In this document: positions 8,642 to 18,090 of the stretch, in pieces
Position numbering within the stretch: the stretch's first letter is position 1
How the letters are laid out: each line of letters begins with the position of its first letter
Assembly: GCF_001279695.1 (NCBI RefSeq)
Contig: NZ_LGDD01000120.1
Coordinates: 124,001-188,000, forward strand
Reading direction: 5' to 3'
Origin: Streptomyces sp. WM6378
Lineage (GTDB): Bacteria; Actinomycetota; Actinomycetes; Streptomycetales; Streptomycetaceae
DNA: 64,000 nt
Translations under genes and position numbers: made by a program
The notes under the pieces: model-generated
What the model was told of the DNA's origin: nothing
What the model saw: the letters and a program-made list of their open reading frames with translations, nothing else
Database searches by the model: none

Positions 8642-9415
8642 ATGTGTACCGTACGGAAGTTGGCGATCGGCGCACTAGCCGGTGCGGCGCTCCTCGGCGG
8701 GGCGGCCGGGTCCGCGCTCGCCGACTCGCCATCGCCGAGCCCTTCCGCCTCCAAGAGCGATGCGGCGCCCACCGAGGCGGGCACCGCGTTCCGTACGGCG
8801 GTCGCCGTGCAGCAGGGCCAGAAGGCCACCGCGTCCGGGTCGACCGGCGACTACCTGTACTGGGTGTTCCCCGCCGACGCCGGGCAGCGCCCGACCGTCA
8901 CCGCCAAGGTCACGCTGCCGGACGCCGCCTCCCGGCACGGCGCCTCCACCTGGCGCATCGACGTGTACGACGGTCTGCGCCGCCGCCAGCCCTGCATGTA
9001 CGGCATGCAGTCCCGCTCGGCGGCACAGGACGCGACCGCGGTCGAGCTGTCCTGCACCCTGCGGCCGACCGTTGCCTGGGCCGACACGTGGTCGAACGAT
9101 CCGCTGCCGGGCAGCTACTACGTCCGCCTCACCGCCGTCTCGCTGCCCGAGACCGACCGGGGTCTGCCGTTCAAGACGGAGGTGGAGCCGACCGTCCTGG
9201 ACACCGGCGGCGCGCACGCGGTGGACGGCAAGCTGGCCACCCCACTCGGCGCGAAGTCCGCGGTCGAGCCGGACGGCGGCTGGGCGTCGGGCTGGTGGAC
9301 CGACCGCTGGCTGTGGACCGGCGCGGGCGGCCTGCTCGCCGCGCTCGCCGGCGTCGGCGGCTACAACCTGACACGGGGCCGCGGGCGGCCTTCGCGGGTG
9401 CCGCGGGGGGTGTGA
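8642..9415 (+). CDS. Secreted anchored protein, partner of the VWA protein
   Basis: The 257-residue product has a signal peptide (KLAIGALAGAALLGGAAGSALA), a Ser/Pro-rich linker, an extracellular domain of about 180 residues and a C-terminal hydrophobic segment (WLWTGAGGLLAALAGVGGY) with an Arg-rich tail. The start at 8642 is preferred because GGGGG lies eight bases upstream and the signal peptide begins at once; an ATG at 8606 overlapping the previous stop would add 12 residues. No named domain was recognised. Its extracellular part resembles in layout the second half of the VWA protein upstream, so the pair likely acts together at the cell surface. Confidence 0.65.
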   Translation: MCTVRKLAIGALAGAALLGGAAGSALADSPSPSPSASKSDAAPTEAGTAFRTAVAVQQGQKATASGSTGDYLYWVFPADAGQRPTVTAKVTLPDAASRHGASTWRIDVYDGLRRRQPCMYGMQSRSAAQDATAVELSCTLRPTVAWADTWSNDPLPGSYYVRLTAVSLPETDRGLPFKTEVEPTVLDTGGAHAVDGKLATPLGAKSAVEPDGGWASGWWTDRWLWTGAGGLLAALAGVGGYNLTRGRGRPSRVPRGV

Positions 9416-9430
9416 GAGCGGAGGGACGCC

Positions 9431-9444
9431 TGAGAGCGCTCTCA
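9431..9444. promoter_or_regulatory. Palindrome TGAGAGCGCTCTCA, candidate operator (copy 1)
   Basis: A perfect 14-base palindrome 15 bases after the stop of the preceding gene. The same core GAGAGCGCTCTC occurs again at 9486, 15817, 16063 and 16906, the last two inside a ROK regulator gene. The form resembles LacI-type operators of actinobacteria such as the CebR/CelR box (GGGAGCGCTCCC). Confidence 0.6.
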
Positions 9445-9484
9445 GTCCCTACGTCGGCCCCGATCCCTCGGGCCGCGCCAGGTG

Positions 9485-9498
9485 CGAGAGCGCTCTCA
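9485..9498. promoter_or_regulatory. Palindrome cGAGAGCGCTCTCa, candidate operator (copy 2)
   Basis: The second copy lies 54 bases (centre to centre) from copy 1, almost the same spacing as the pair upstream of the ROK gene (55 bases). It sits just before a strong hairpin, so its regulatory target is not obvious. Confidence 0.6.
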
Positions 9499-9507
9499 CG
9501 CACCGCT

Positions 9508-9568
9508 GCCGAAAACGGGCCTGCCCACCCTCCCCACCCCGGGGACGGTGGGCAGGCCCGTTTTCGGC
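9508..9568. terminator. Bidirectional hairpin with 22-bp stem
   Basis: Two perfectly complementary 22-base arms (9508-9529 and 9547-9568), starting GCCGAAAACGGG and ending CCCGTTTTCGGC, enclose a 17-base loop. The A and T runs inside the stem suit termination in either direction. It separates the VWA gene pair from the dehydrogenase gene. Confidence 0.8.
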
Positions 9569-9653
9569 GGTGCCGTACACCCCCGAGCGGCCCCGTCCGT
9601 ACCAGACTCGGAGGTACGCGACCGAGCGCCACCCTCCGCGAAGGAGTTCCATC

Positions 9654-10535
9654 GTGTCCTCAGCTTCGAGCACGCCCACCGTCGCCGTACTCGGCACCGG
9701 GATCATGGGGTCCGGCATGGCCCGCAGTCTGCTGCGGGCCGGGCTGACCGTACGGGCCTGGAACCGGACCCTGGCCAAGGCCGAGGCACTCGCCGACGAC
9801 GGGGCCTCTGTGCACGCGGACGCCGACGAGGCGGTGCGCGACGCCGATGTCGTCCTGACCGCGCTGAACGACGGCCCCTCCGTGTCCGCCACCCTCGACG
9901 CCGCCTCCCCGGGCCTGCACCCGGGCCAGCTGTGGCTCCAGACCTCCACCGTCGGACCGGACGCGACCCTCGAACTGGCCGCCCGGGCAGCCGAGTTGGG
10001 GGTGGCGTACTGCGACGCCCCGGTCCTCGGCACACGGGGACCCGCCGAGGAGGGCAAGCTGACCGTCTTCGTCTCCGGGCCCGCCGAGGCCCGCGAGCGC
10101 CTCGCACCCGTACTCGACGCGATCGGGCGGCGGACCGTCTGGGTGAGCCACGAGCCGGGCGGGGCCTCGCGTCTGAAGCTGGTCGCCAACACCTGGGTGA
10201 TCAATCTGGTCGGCGCCATCGCCGAATGCCTCGGCCTTGCCGAGGGGCTCCAGGTGGACCCCCGCCTCTTCCTGGACGCGATCGCCGGCGGCCCGCTGGA
10301 CACCGCCTATCTGCACGCCAAGTCCGCGGCCCTGCTCACCGGCGACCTGACGCCCAGCTTCGCCGTCTCCACCGCCCTCAAGGACACCCGGCTGATCCTC
10401 GATGCGGCCCAACAGGCAGGCGTACGGCTCGACTTGACCGAGGCGTCGGCCGAGCGGTTCGCCCGGGCCGAGGCCGCCGGGCACGGCGCCGAGGACATGA
10501 TCGCGACGTACTTCGCGGGCCGTACCGGGCTGTGA
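9654..10535 (+). CDS. NAD(P)-dependent dehydrogenase, 3-hydroxyisobutyrate family
   Basis: The GTG at 9654 has AAGGAG seven bases upstream and was chosen over an in-frame start at 9570. The 293-residue product starts with the Rossmann motif VAVLGTGIMGSGMARSLL and shows the substrate-binding DAPVLGTRGPAEEGKLTVFVSG and catalytic-lysine regions (GASRLKLVANTWVINLV) of the beta-hydroxyacid dehydrogenase/6-phosphogluconate dehydrogenase superfamily. Length fits the family (about 290). Substrates are small beta-hydroxyacids or, in the imine-reductase branch, cyclic imines; which applies cannot be decided. It stands alone between a terminator and metG. Confidence 0.85.
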   Translation: MSSASSTPTVAVLGTGIMGSGMARSLLRAGLTVRAWNRTLAKAEALADDGASVHADADEAVRDADVVLTALNDGPSVSATLDAASPGLHPGQLWLQTSTVGPDATLELAARAAELGVAYCDAPVLGTRGPAEEGKLTVFVSGPAEARERLAPVLDAIGRRTVWVSHEPGGASRLKLVANTWVINLVGAIAECLGLAEGLQVDPRLFLDAIAGGPLDTAYLHAKSAALLTGDLTPSFAVSTALKDTRLILDAAQQAGVRLDLTEASAERFARAEAAGHGAEDMIATYFAGRTGL

Positions 10536-10743
10536 CCATGCGTGACGGGCCGCGACGGACGCCGGGCCCGGCTCGGCCGGGCGCCAAAAAGTCCGGCGAG
10601 AAGGGCGCGAGCGGTTCGATAGCATGGCTCTGCCCATCGGGCGGGGGTGTCACCTGGTGTGATCCTCCGGGTGGGCCTCCCTACCTGGGTTCGCCGCGGC
10701 CGCGCCGCGGTGCCGCACGCACGAACATAAGGAGCATCCGAGG

Positions 10744-12468
<1,725 letters not shown>

Positions 12469-12481
12469 TCCCCGTACGCCC

Positions 12482-12519
12482 CTGAGGGGCCCCCGCCCGG
12501 TCGGGCGGGGGCCCCTCAG
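12482..12519 (+). terminator. Terminator after metG
   Basis: A 17-bp perfect GC-rich stem (arms 12482-12498 and 12503-12519, CTGAGGGGCCC...) with a 4-base loop lies 14 bases after the metG stop and before the convergent phospholipase gene. It may serve both. Confidence 0.8.
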
Positions 12520-12536
12520 CCGTGTGCCGGGACGAG

Positions 12537-14600
12537 TCAGGCCGTGAGCAGTGCCGGGTCGCTCACGCCCGTCGCGCCGGTCTCGACGTGGCCGGCGAAG
12601 CGGCGCAGGAAGGTGGCGTCGGCGTCCGATGTCACGGACACGTCGTACCAGCTCTTGCTGGAGCGCAGGTCGGCCGTGAACGTGACGGTGGCGCCCGCGG
12701 CCACGGTGAAGGTGTGGGTCGCCCCGCCGTAGACGCTCGCGTTCGCGATCTTGAGGTGGACGGTGGTCCTGCCCGCGTTGGTCATGGTGAGGTCGAGGTT
12801 GCCGGTGCCGGCGTTGTGGCGGGCGGTGACCTCGGGCCCGGCGGTCTTGCCGGGGCTCTGGAACGTCCGCAGGAAGCCGTTGGGCCCGAACACGCTCAGC
12901 TTGGTGACGCCGCTCGAATAGGTCGTGTTCCAGGCGTCGGAGATCGTCTTGCCCGCCTCCGTGGTGTAGGTCCACGGGCCGTCCGTACGGTTCGCGGACG
13001 TCACGAGGAACTGCGCGCCGGCCGAGGCGCCGCCACTGAAGGTGAGCGAATACTTGCCGGTGCTCACGTTCGCCGACCCGTCCACGAAGGGCGCGTAGCG
13101 CAGCGGGCGGGTGGGCCGGGACCCGGACTCCTGCTTGGGGAGCGTGCCGGTGGCGGGCGGGACCGGCACGAAGTCGGGGTGCCTGTTGTGGTCCGGCGGG
13201 ATGTAGGCGGTCGTCGAAGGCAGCGACGGGGCCGAGGAGTTGGTGCGGCTGAAGTCGAACGCCGAGGTCAGGTCGCCGCAGATCGCGCGCCGCCAGGGCG
13301 AGATGTTCGGCTCGTGCACGCCGAAGCGGCGCTCCATGAACCGGATGATGGAGGTGTGGTCGAAGGTCTCGGAGCAGGTGTAGCCGCCGGTGCTCCAGGG
13401 CGACACGACGAGCATCGGCACGCGCTGGCCGAGTCCGTACGGCCCGGCCGCGTAGCTGATGTTGCCCGGGAAGTAGTCGGGGGCGGTCGCGACCGTGGAC
13501 AGGCCCTGGGAGGCGCCGGAGGGCACGAAGGGCGGGATCACGTGGTCGAAGAAGCCGTCGTTCTCGTCGTACGTGATGAACAGCGCCGTCTTGGCCCACA
13601 CCGCGGGGTTGGAGGTGAGCGCGTCCAGGACCTGCGAGATGTACCAAGCCCCGTAGTTGGCTGGCCAGTTGGGGTGCTCGGTGAAGGCCTCGGGGGCGGC
13701 GATCCAGGAGACCTTGGGCAGCGTTCCGGCCTTGACGTCGGCCTTGAGGATGTCGAAGAAGCCGTCGCCGTTCTTGGCGTTGGTGCCGGTACGCGCCTTG
13801 TCGTACAAGGGGTCGCCGGGCTTGGCGTTGCGGTAGTTGTTGAAGTAGAGCAGCGAGTTGTCGCCGTAGTTGCCCCGGTAGGCGTCGCTGATCCAGCCCC
13901 AGCCGCCGGCCGCGTCCAGGCCGTCGCCGGTGTCCTGGTAGATCTTCCAGGAGACGCCCGCCTGCTCCAGGCGCTCGGGGTATGTGGTCCAGCCATACCC
14001 CTTCTCGTCGTTGCCCAGGACCGGACCACCACCGGTGTTGTCGTTGCCTGTGTAGCCCGTCCACATGTAGTAGCGGTTCGGGTCGGTGGAGCCGATGAAC
14101 GAGCAGTGGTAGGCGTCGCAGATGGTGAAGGTGTCGGCGAGCGCGTAGTGGAACGGGATGTCCTCGCGGGTGAGGTACGCCATCGTCGTGGACGTCTTGG
14201 CGGGGACCCACTGGTCGTACTTGCCGTTGTTGAACGCCTTGTGGCTGCCCGCCCAGTCGTGGTTCAGGTCCTGGATGAACTGGAGGCCGAGCTTGTCCGC
14301 CTTGGGCCGGAACGGCAGCACTTCCTTGCCGCCGCCGACCTGGTGGAACACCGACTTGCCGCTGGGCAGCGTGACGGGCCGCGGGTCACCGAAGCCGCGG
14401 ACGCCCTTCAGGGAACCGAAGTAGTGGTCGAATGAACGGTTCTCCTGCATCAGGACGACGACGTGCTCGACGTCCTGGATGGTGCCGGTGCTGCCCGCGG
14501 CCGGGATGGACGCGGCCCGCGCGATGCTCTGGGACAGGGCGGCGAAGGCGGCGGTGCCGCCCGCGAGCTGCATGAACCGGCGCCGGTTGAGTTCAGCCAT
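12537..14600 (-). CDS. Phosphocholine-specific phospholipase C, Tat-exported
   Basis: The start is the ATG at 14598-14600, giving MAELNRRRFMQLAGG, a twin-arginine signal; a longer in-frame start at 14690 would bury it. The 687-residue product has an alkaline-phosphatase-fold phosphoesterase domain opening with VVVLMQENRSFDHYFGSLKG, followed by two C-terminal domains of the DUF756 type (SLTFSGGASAGAQFLV..., VTARHNAGTGNLDLTM...). This layout is diagnostic of the PlcN/PlcH-like phospholipases, which release phosphorylcholine from phosphatidylcholine outside the cell. It is convergent with metG. The upstream region holds the palindrome CGTCACTGTGACG (14685-14697) as a possible operator. Confidence 0.9.
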   Translation of the reverse strand: MAELNRRRFMQLAGGTAAFAALSQSIARAASIPAAGSTGTIQDVEHVVVLMQENRSFDHYFGSLKGVRGFGDPRPVTLPSGKSVFHQVGGGKEVLPFRPKADKLGLQFIQDLNHDWAGSHKAFNNGKYDQWVPAKTSTTMAYLTREDIPFHYALADTFTICDAYHCSFIGSTDPNRYYMWTGYTGNDNTGGGPVLGNDEKGYGWTTYPERLEQAGVSWKIYQDTGDGLDAAGGWGWISDAYRGNYGDNSLLYFNNYRNAKPGDPLYDKARTGTNAKNGDGFFDILKADVKAGTLPKVSWIAAPEAFTEHPNWPANYGAWYISQVLDALTSNPAVWAKTALFITYDENDGFFDHVIPPFVPSGASQGLSTVATAPDYFPGNISYAAGPYGLGQRVPMLVVSPWSTGGYTCSETFDHTSIIRFMERRFGVHEPNISPWRRAICGDLTSAFDFSRTNSSAPSLPSTTAYIPPDHNRHPDFVPVPPATGTLPKQESGSRPTRPLRYAPFVDGSANVSTGKYSLTFSGGASAGAQFLVTSANRTDGPWTYTTEAGKTISDAWNTTYSSGVTKLSVFGPNGFLRTFQSPGKTAGPEVTARHNAGTGNLDLTMTNAGRTTVHLKIANASVYGGATHTFTVAAGATVTFTADLRSSKSWYDVSVTSDADATFLRRFAGHVETGATGVSDPALLTA

Positions 14601-14684
14601 GAGTGGGGGCCTCTGCAAGCGTGAGGGAACAGGGGGGCGAGAGGGGTGTACCAAGAACACCCGGGACCGCGAAAGCCCCCATGT

Positions 14685-14697
14685 CGTCACTGTGACG
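14685..14697. promoter_or_regulatory. Palindrome CGTCACTGTGACG upstream of phospholipase C
   Basis: A perfect 13-base inverted repeat about 85 bases before the phospholipase start, within its probable promoter region. No matching regulator was recognised. Confidence 0.4.
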
Positions 14698-14718
14698 TTC
14701 CGCGGTACGGGAAACTAA

Positions 14719-14764
14719 CAGGAACCCCGTGTGGTGGCCCACACCACAGGGTTGTGGAGTTCCT
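14719..14764 (-). terminator. Hairpin after the DUF6445 gene
   Basis: An interrupted inverted repeat follows the stop at 14776. Outer arms read AGGAAC/GTTCCT and the inner stem is TGTGGTG/CACCACA. It likely ends transcription of the leftward DUF6445-like gene before the phospholipase promoter. Confidence 0.6.
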
Positions 14765-14775
14765 GTGTTCGCCAC

Positions 14776-15447
14776 CTATGCCATCCAGAAGAAGACCGCG
14801 GTCATCCGCTTGTCGTCGATGGTGCTGCCGCAGTAGCCGGTCGCGCTGTGCATGGTGTTGGCGGTGTAGAGCAGCAGCCGGTTGTAGCGGTGCGCGACCC
14901 GCACGTCCTCGGTGAAGGAGTCCGGTGGCACGAAGCGCGTACCGAGCGCCTCTACGAGGTTGTTGTGCGGGGCGGTGACCATGTTGCCGCCCAGGACACC
15001 GCCGGGCAGGCTCTGCCGGAAGAAGCTGGTGCCGCAGTCCTTGGGCGCCTGCGGGTTGAGGTAGAGCACAGCCGCGTAGCGGCACAGCGCGCGCGAATCG
15101 GTGTGGGGGCGCGGTTCGCTCTCGCCGGCGCCGACGACTTGGATGCAATTGTGGTTGAGCGTCGCCCCGCCGGGGGCGGTGGCCTGCCACAGTTCCTTGG
15201 CCCCGGTGTGCTGCATGACCAGGCGCTCCACGCGGGCGAGCTCGGCGGGCGCCAGGCCGGGCATGGTACGCAGTCCCGGCCAGGACTCGGGCTTGTGCGG
15301 ATATCCCTCGACCCAGTCGTCCTTGGCCACACAACGTGCCCTGACTTCATCAATGTTGGGCAGCACATCGTCCAACACCCAGTAGTCCCGGCCGAGTTTG
15401 GGCTTGCGATAGGGAAGAACCGGGAGCACCGGACGATTGGGGGGCAT
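14776..15447 (-). CDS. DUF6445-type, 2OG-Fe(II) oxygenase-like protein
   Basis: The 223-residue product (start MPPNRPVLPVLP at 15447) resembles the DUF6445 family. Features fit a double-stranded beta-helix dioxygenase: RPHTDSRALCRYAAVLYLN supplies an HxD pair, and a later histidine (ANTMHSATGYCG) followed by DDKRMTAVFFWMA supplies the distal end. Such enzymes hydroxylate small molecules or peptides with iron and 2-oxoglutarate; this role is inferred. The start has no clear ribosome-binding site. A far longer ORF in the same frame reaching 17247 is a shadow of the ROK gene on the other strand. Confidence 0.65.
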   Translation of the reverse strand: MPPNRPVLPVLPYRKPKLGRDYWVLDDVLPNIDEVRARCVAKDDWVEGYPHKPESWPGLRTMPGLAPAELARVERLVMQHTGAKELWQATAPGGATLNHNCIQVVGAGESEPRPHTDSRALCRYAAVLYLNPQAPKDCGTSFFRQSLPGGVLGGNMVTAPHNNLVEALGTRFVPPDSFTEDVRVAHRYNRLLLYTANTMHSATGYCGSTIDDKRMTAVFFWMA

Positions 15448-15815
15448 GCGGCGACCATACTGGCGGGTCACCTGCGACTCTCCACCGAATGGGTCAACCT
15501 TTCGCCAATACACGGGAATTGACGTGAGCGCGATTTGGGCACTGCCTCGCAAATGTCCGGCAGATGAATGCACTCCAAAGAAAGGGGAGGGCAAGAAAGG
15601 GCCATGGGCGGGTAAGGGATCGCTCCGCGTTTCGTCAGGTGGTCGCTGTTCGGCCGATGGGCTCGGCCGGGGTCGCGGGCGGGGCCGGTCGAGGGTCCCG
15701 TCCGCGTCGCGCGGCACCCGGGCGGCGCCCGGCTCACCACTCGGTGTGGTCCCGCCGATGCCCGGGCGGCCCACCGCGACCGTGTCCTGGGCCCCTGACC
15801 GACGACGACAACGCG

Positions 15816-15829
15816 TGAGAGCGCTCTCG
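15816..15829. promoter_or_regulatory. Palindrome TGAGAGCGCTCTCg upstream of ROK gene
   Basis: An exact 12-base core GAGAGCGCTCTC, 123 bases before the ROK start codon. Together with the site at 15871 it is a good candidate for autoregulation by the ROK protein. Confidence 0.65.
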
Positions 15830-15870
15830 GCCGGCAGCCCATCCACGTCGCCCTCCGCGGTGCATGCACC

Positions 15871-15884
15871 GGAAAGCGCTCTCA
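15871..15884. promoter_or_regulatory. One-mismatch palindrome gGAAAGCGCTCTCa
   Basis: Core GAAAGCGCTCTC differs by one base from the repeated palindrome and lies about 70 bases before the ROK start, 55 bases from the previous site. Confidence 0.55.
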
Positions 15885-15951
15885 CCTGCCGCGCTCGACA
15901 CAGACGGCCACCCCCGGGGCTTTCGGAGGCTGGGATTAGGCTCGCGGGTAT

Positions 15952-17196
15952 ATGGACGACCACTCGACTCCGCGCAGCCGGCCCGCCCCGCTCGGGCCCA
16001 AGGCGGACAAGGACACCGTGCGCCGGCACAACCTCAGCCTGGTGCTGCGTGCCGTGCACGACGAGAGCGCTCTCAGCCGGGCCGGGGCCGCCGCCCGCAC
16101 CGGCCTGACCAGGGCGGCCGTGTCCTCGCTGGCCGATCAGCTGATCCGGGGCGGGTTCCTCACCGAGTCGGGCAAGTCGTTCAGTGGGCAGGCGGGGCGG
16201 CCGGGCACCATGCTGACCCCGGCCCGCACCGGTCCCGCCGGGGCCGGGGTCGAGGTCAACGTCGACTACGTATCGGTGTGCGTGGTGGACCTCGCCGGGA
16301 CGGACCGGGTGCGCCTGACCGAGCACCTCGACAACCGGGGCGAGCCGGCGGTCGACGTGCTGGCGCGGGCGGCCCGGATCGCCGCCCGCGCGCTGGACTC
16401 GGCGGCCGAGCAGGGACTCCTCCCGGTCGGCGCGGAGCTGGCGCTGCCCGGCCTGGTCTCCCAGGGTGCCGTGCGCCAGGCCCCCAACCTGGGCTGGAAC
16501 CAGGTAGAGGCCGAGGAGCTGTTCAGCAGGGCCCTGCTCTCCCTGCGCCCCAACTCCCCTGCCCTGCCTGTCAGTTCGGACAACGAGGCCAATCTCGCGG
16601 CGCTCGCCGAGCTGTGGTTCGGCGGCCCGAGCGGGCGCGTGGACCACTTCCTCTACCTGACCGGGGAGATCGGCGTCGGCGGGGCGCTGGTCGTCGGGGG
16701 TGAACTGCTGCGCGGCGCGCACGGCTTCGCCGGGGAGATCGGGCACGTGGTGGTGGACCCGGGCGGGCCGGAGTGCCGCTGCGGCTCGCGGGGCTGCCTC
16801 GAACAGTACGCGGGCCAGCTGGCGCTGCTGCGGTCGGCGGGCCTCGACGAGAACGCCGGGATGCCGGGCGTCACGGAGCTCGAACGCCGGGCCCAGGCCG
16901 GTGATGAGAGCGCTCTCGGCGCCCTCGCCGACGCGGGCCGCACCCTGGGCGTCGCCCTGTCCGGCGCGGTCAACCTCTTCGACCCGGACGCGGTCGTCCT
17001 CGGCGGCATCTACCGCACCCTGATGCCCTGGCTCGCCCCCGCCGCCGCCCACGAGCTGACCCGCCGGGCCGTGTCGGGCCTCTGGCACCCGGAGAGCGGC
17101 CGCCTGCGCGCGTCGTCGCTCGCGGGCGACGCGGCCCGGGGAGCGGCGGCCCGCGTCGCCCGGAGAGTCCTCGCGGACCCGCTGGCTTACGGGTAG
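15952..17196 (+). CDS. ROK-family transcriptional regulator
   Basis: The 414-residue product has an N-terminal winged helix (AAARTGLTRAAVSSLADQLIRGGFL, residues about 46-70) and a sugar-kinase-like ROK domain with the zinc signature PECRCGSRGCLEQYAG. ROK repressors such as NagC, Mlc and Rok7B7 sense sugars or sugar phosphates. Two copies of the GAGAGCGCTCTC palindrome lie upstream and two exact copies lie inside the gene (16063 and 16906, each encoding ESAL after an acidic residue), so strong autoregulation is inferred. No sugar transporter is adjacent; the ribose-type locus 4 kb away has its own LacI regulator. The ATG at 15952 has GGCTCGCGGG upstream rather than a clear SD. Confidence 0.88.
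   Translation: MDDHSTPRSRPAPLGPKADKDTVRRHNLSLVLRAVHDESALSRAGAAARTGLTRAAVSSLADQLIRGGFLTESGKSFSGQAGRPGTMLTPARTGPAGAGVEVNVDYVSVCVVDLAGTDRVRLTEHLDNRGEPAVDVLARAARIAARALDSAAEQGLLPVGAELALPGLVSQGAVRQAPNLGWNQVEAEELFSRALLSLRPNSPALPVSSDNEANLAALAELWFGGPSGRVDHFLYLTGEIGVGGALVVGGELLRGAHGFAGEIGHVVVDPGGPECRCGSRGCLEQYAGQLALLRSAGLDENAGMPGVTELERRAQAGDESALGALADAGRTLGVALSGAVNLFDPDAVVLGGIYRTLMPWLAPAAAHELTRRAVSGLWHPESGRLRASSLAGDAARGAAARVARRVLADPLAYG
16062..16075. promoter_or_regulatory. Intragenic copy of GAGAGCGCTCTC in ROK gene (1)
   Basis: An exact 12-base core at 16063-16074, encoding part of DESALS just before the HTH. An internal operator could act as a roadblock or loop partner for the upstream pair about 240 bases away. 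Confidence 0.5.
16905..16918. promoter_or_regulatory. Intragenic copy of GAGAGCGCTCTC in ROK gene (2)
   Basis: An exact 12-base core at 16906-16917, encoding DESALG late in the ROK domain. It is the fifth exact copy in the window. Confidence 0.5.
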
Positions 17197-17303
17197 GCGG
17201 CTCCGCCACAACATCCTCTCGCCGGTGACATTCAACTCCGGGCGCATGCAAGGCAGTTGATCCGATCAGGCGACGATGAAGGCGAGAACTGTCGGACTGA
17301 CAC

Positions 17304-17723
17304 TCATCGGTCGGCGGTGCCTGGTGGGACGACCCATTCGCTGGGTTGGCCGGTGAGGGAGGCGATCATGTCGAAGTCGCCGTCGTAGTGGAGGATCGTC
17401 CGCCGGTTGAGTTCCGCCGTGGCGGCGATCAGCAGGTCGGGGAGGGACAGGGCGCGGTGGAAACCTGCATTGAGGGCATGGCGCTGAATCTGGAGCGCGC
17501 GGATGAAGATGGCGTCATCGGTGCCGAGGTAGTCGAAGGCGTGCAGCCAGGTACTGATTCGTGTGGCCTCGGAGCTGTCACGTGCGGAATGGATCATCTC
17601 GTACTCGGTGGGCCGGCACACGGCAAGGAGGTAACGGTCATGCAGGGGCTGGAGCACCTTCTTGACACTTGTCTTCGTCCAGCGGGCGAGGGCGGACTTG
17701 TCGATCAGGTAGCGGTCCTGCAT
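17304..17723 (-). CDS. vapC: VapC-type PIN-domain toxin
   Basis: The 139-residue product is a PIN ribonuclease. Acidic active-site residues are visible: LIDKSAL (Asp8), TEYEMI (Glu), LSLPDLLIAATA (Asp) and HYDGDFDMIA (Asp). VapC toxins cleave RNA, often initiator tRNA or the sarcin-ricin loop. The ATG overlaps the stop of the upstream antitoxin gene (ATGA), the standard coupled arrangement. The first part, SALARWTK, is typical of streptomycete members. Confidence 0.92.
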   Translation of the reverse strand: MQDRYLIDKSALARWTKTSVKKVLQPLHDRYLLAVCRPTEYEMIHSARDSSEATRISTWLHAFDYLGTDDAIFIRALQIQRHALNAGFHRALSLPDLLIAATAELNRRTILHYDGDFDMIASLTGQPSEWVVPPGTADR

Positions 17724-17977
17724 CAGGCGGCCTGACCTCCGTCGCGGTGACCGTGATGCTTGAGGGAGCCGTCGGCGTTGCGGGGGCCGGTGTTCTCGAC
17801 GATCTCGCTGAAGTCGAATTCGCCGGCGTCCATGGCGTCGAACCCCTCCTGCCGCAGGTGCCTTTTGACGGCGTCTTCCATGGCCAGGCGGACAGCCTTG
17901 GCTTTGGTCTTGGTTCCGAAGATGCGCATGGCCTCGGCGACCATGTCTTCGTCGAGGTCGATGACGGTTCTAGCCAC
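17723..17977 (-). CDS. vapB: VapB-type antitoxin
   Basis: The GTG at 17975-17977 is preceded by GGAAGGG at a good distance and gives an 84-residue protein starting VARTVIDLDEDMVAEAMRIF, a ribbon-helix-helix of the VapB/Arc type (VIDLDED ... TKTKAKAVRLAMEDAV). The C-terminal half (EFDFSEIVENTG) would wrap the VapC toxin. VapB with VapC normally represses its own promoter, which should lie in 17978-18060, an AT-rich patch. A longer ORF in the same frame reaching 20104 is a shadow of the cytochrome b gene. Confidence 0.9.
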   Translation of the reverse strand: MARTVIDLDEDMVAEAMRIFGTKTKAKAVRLAMEDAVKRHLRQEGFDAMDAGEFDFSEIVENTGPRNADGSLKHHGHRDGGQAA

Positions 17978-18090
17978 GTGAACAGCCCTTCCGCGGATGC
18001 CCTTGTCAGCAAAACGATACCATCGAGTGTCACTCATAGATATCATTTTGGCGGGAGGTCTGACCGGTCCCCGGCCCCAGAGGCGCCCCC

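Larger units (their letters stand above)
15448..15951. other. 500-base intergenic region upstream of the ROK gene
   Basis: This stretch between divergent genes holds no convincing ORF. Its right half contains two copies of the GAGAGCGCTCTC palindrome 55 bases apart. Its left half is AT-richer than the surroundings (15480-15600) and probably holds the promoter of the leftward gene. Confidence 0.5.

Noticed and set aside
10536..10743. A T-box or SAM riboswitch before metG
   Set aside because: GC-rich repeats are present, but no T-box core sequence or recognisable aptamer could be identified.
14601..14780. A PHO box before the phospholipase gene
   Set aside because: No pair of GTTCACC-like direct repeats at 11-base spacing was found. 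Only the CGTCACTGTGACG palindrome is clear.
14776..17247. An 823-codon minus-strand ORF
   Set aside because: The part above 15447 is antisense to the ROK gene and its promoter region. Only the DUF6445-like end is coding.
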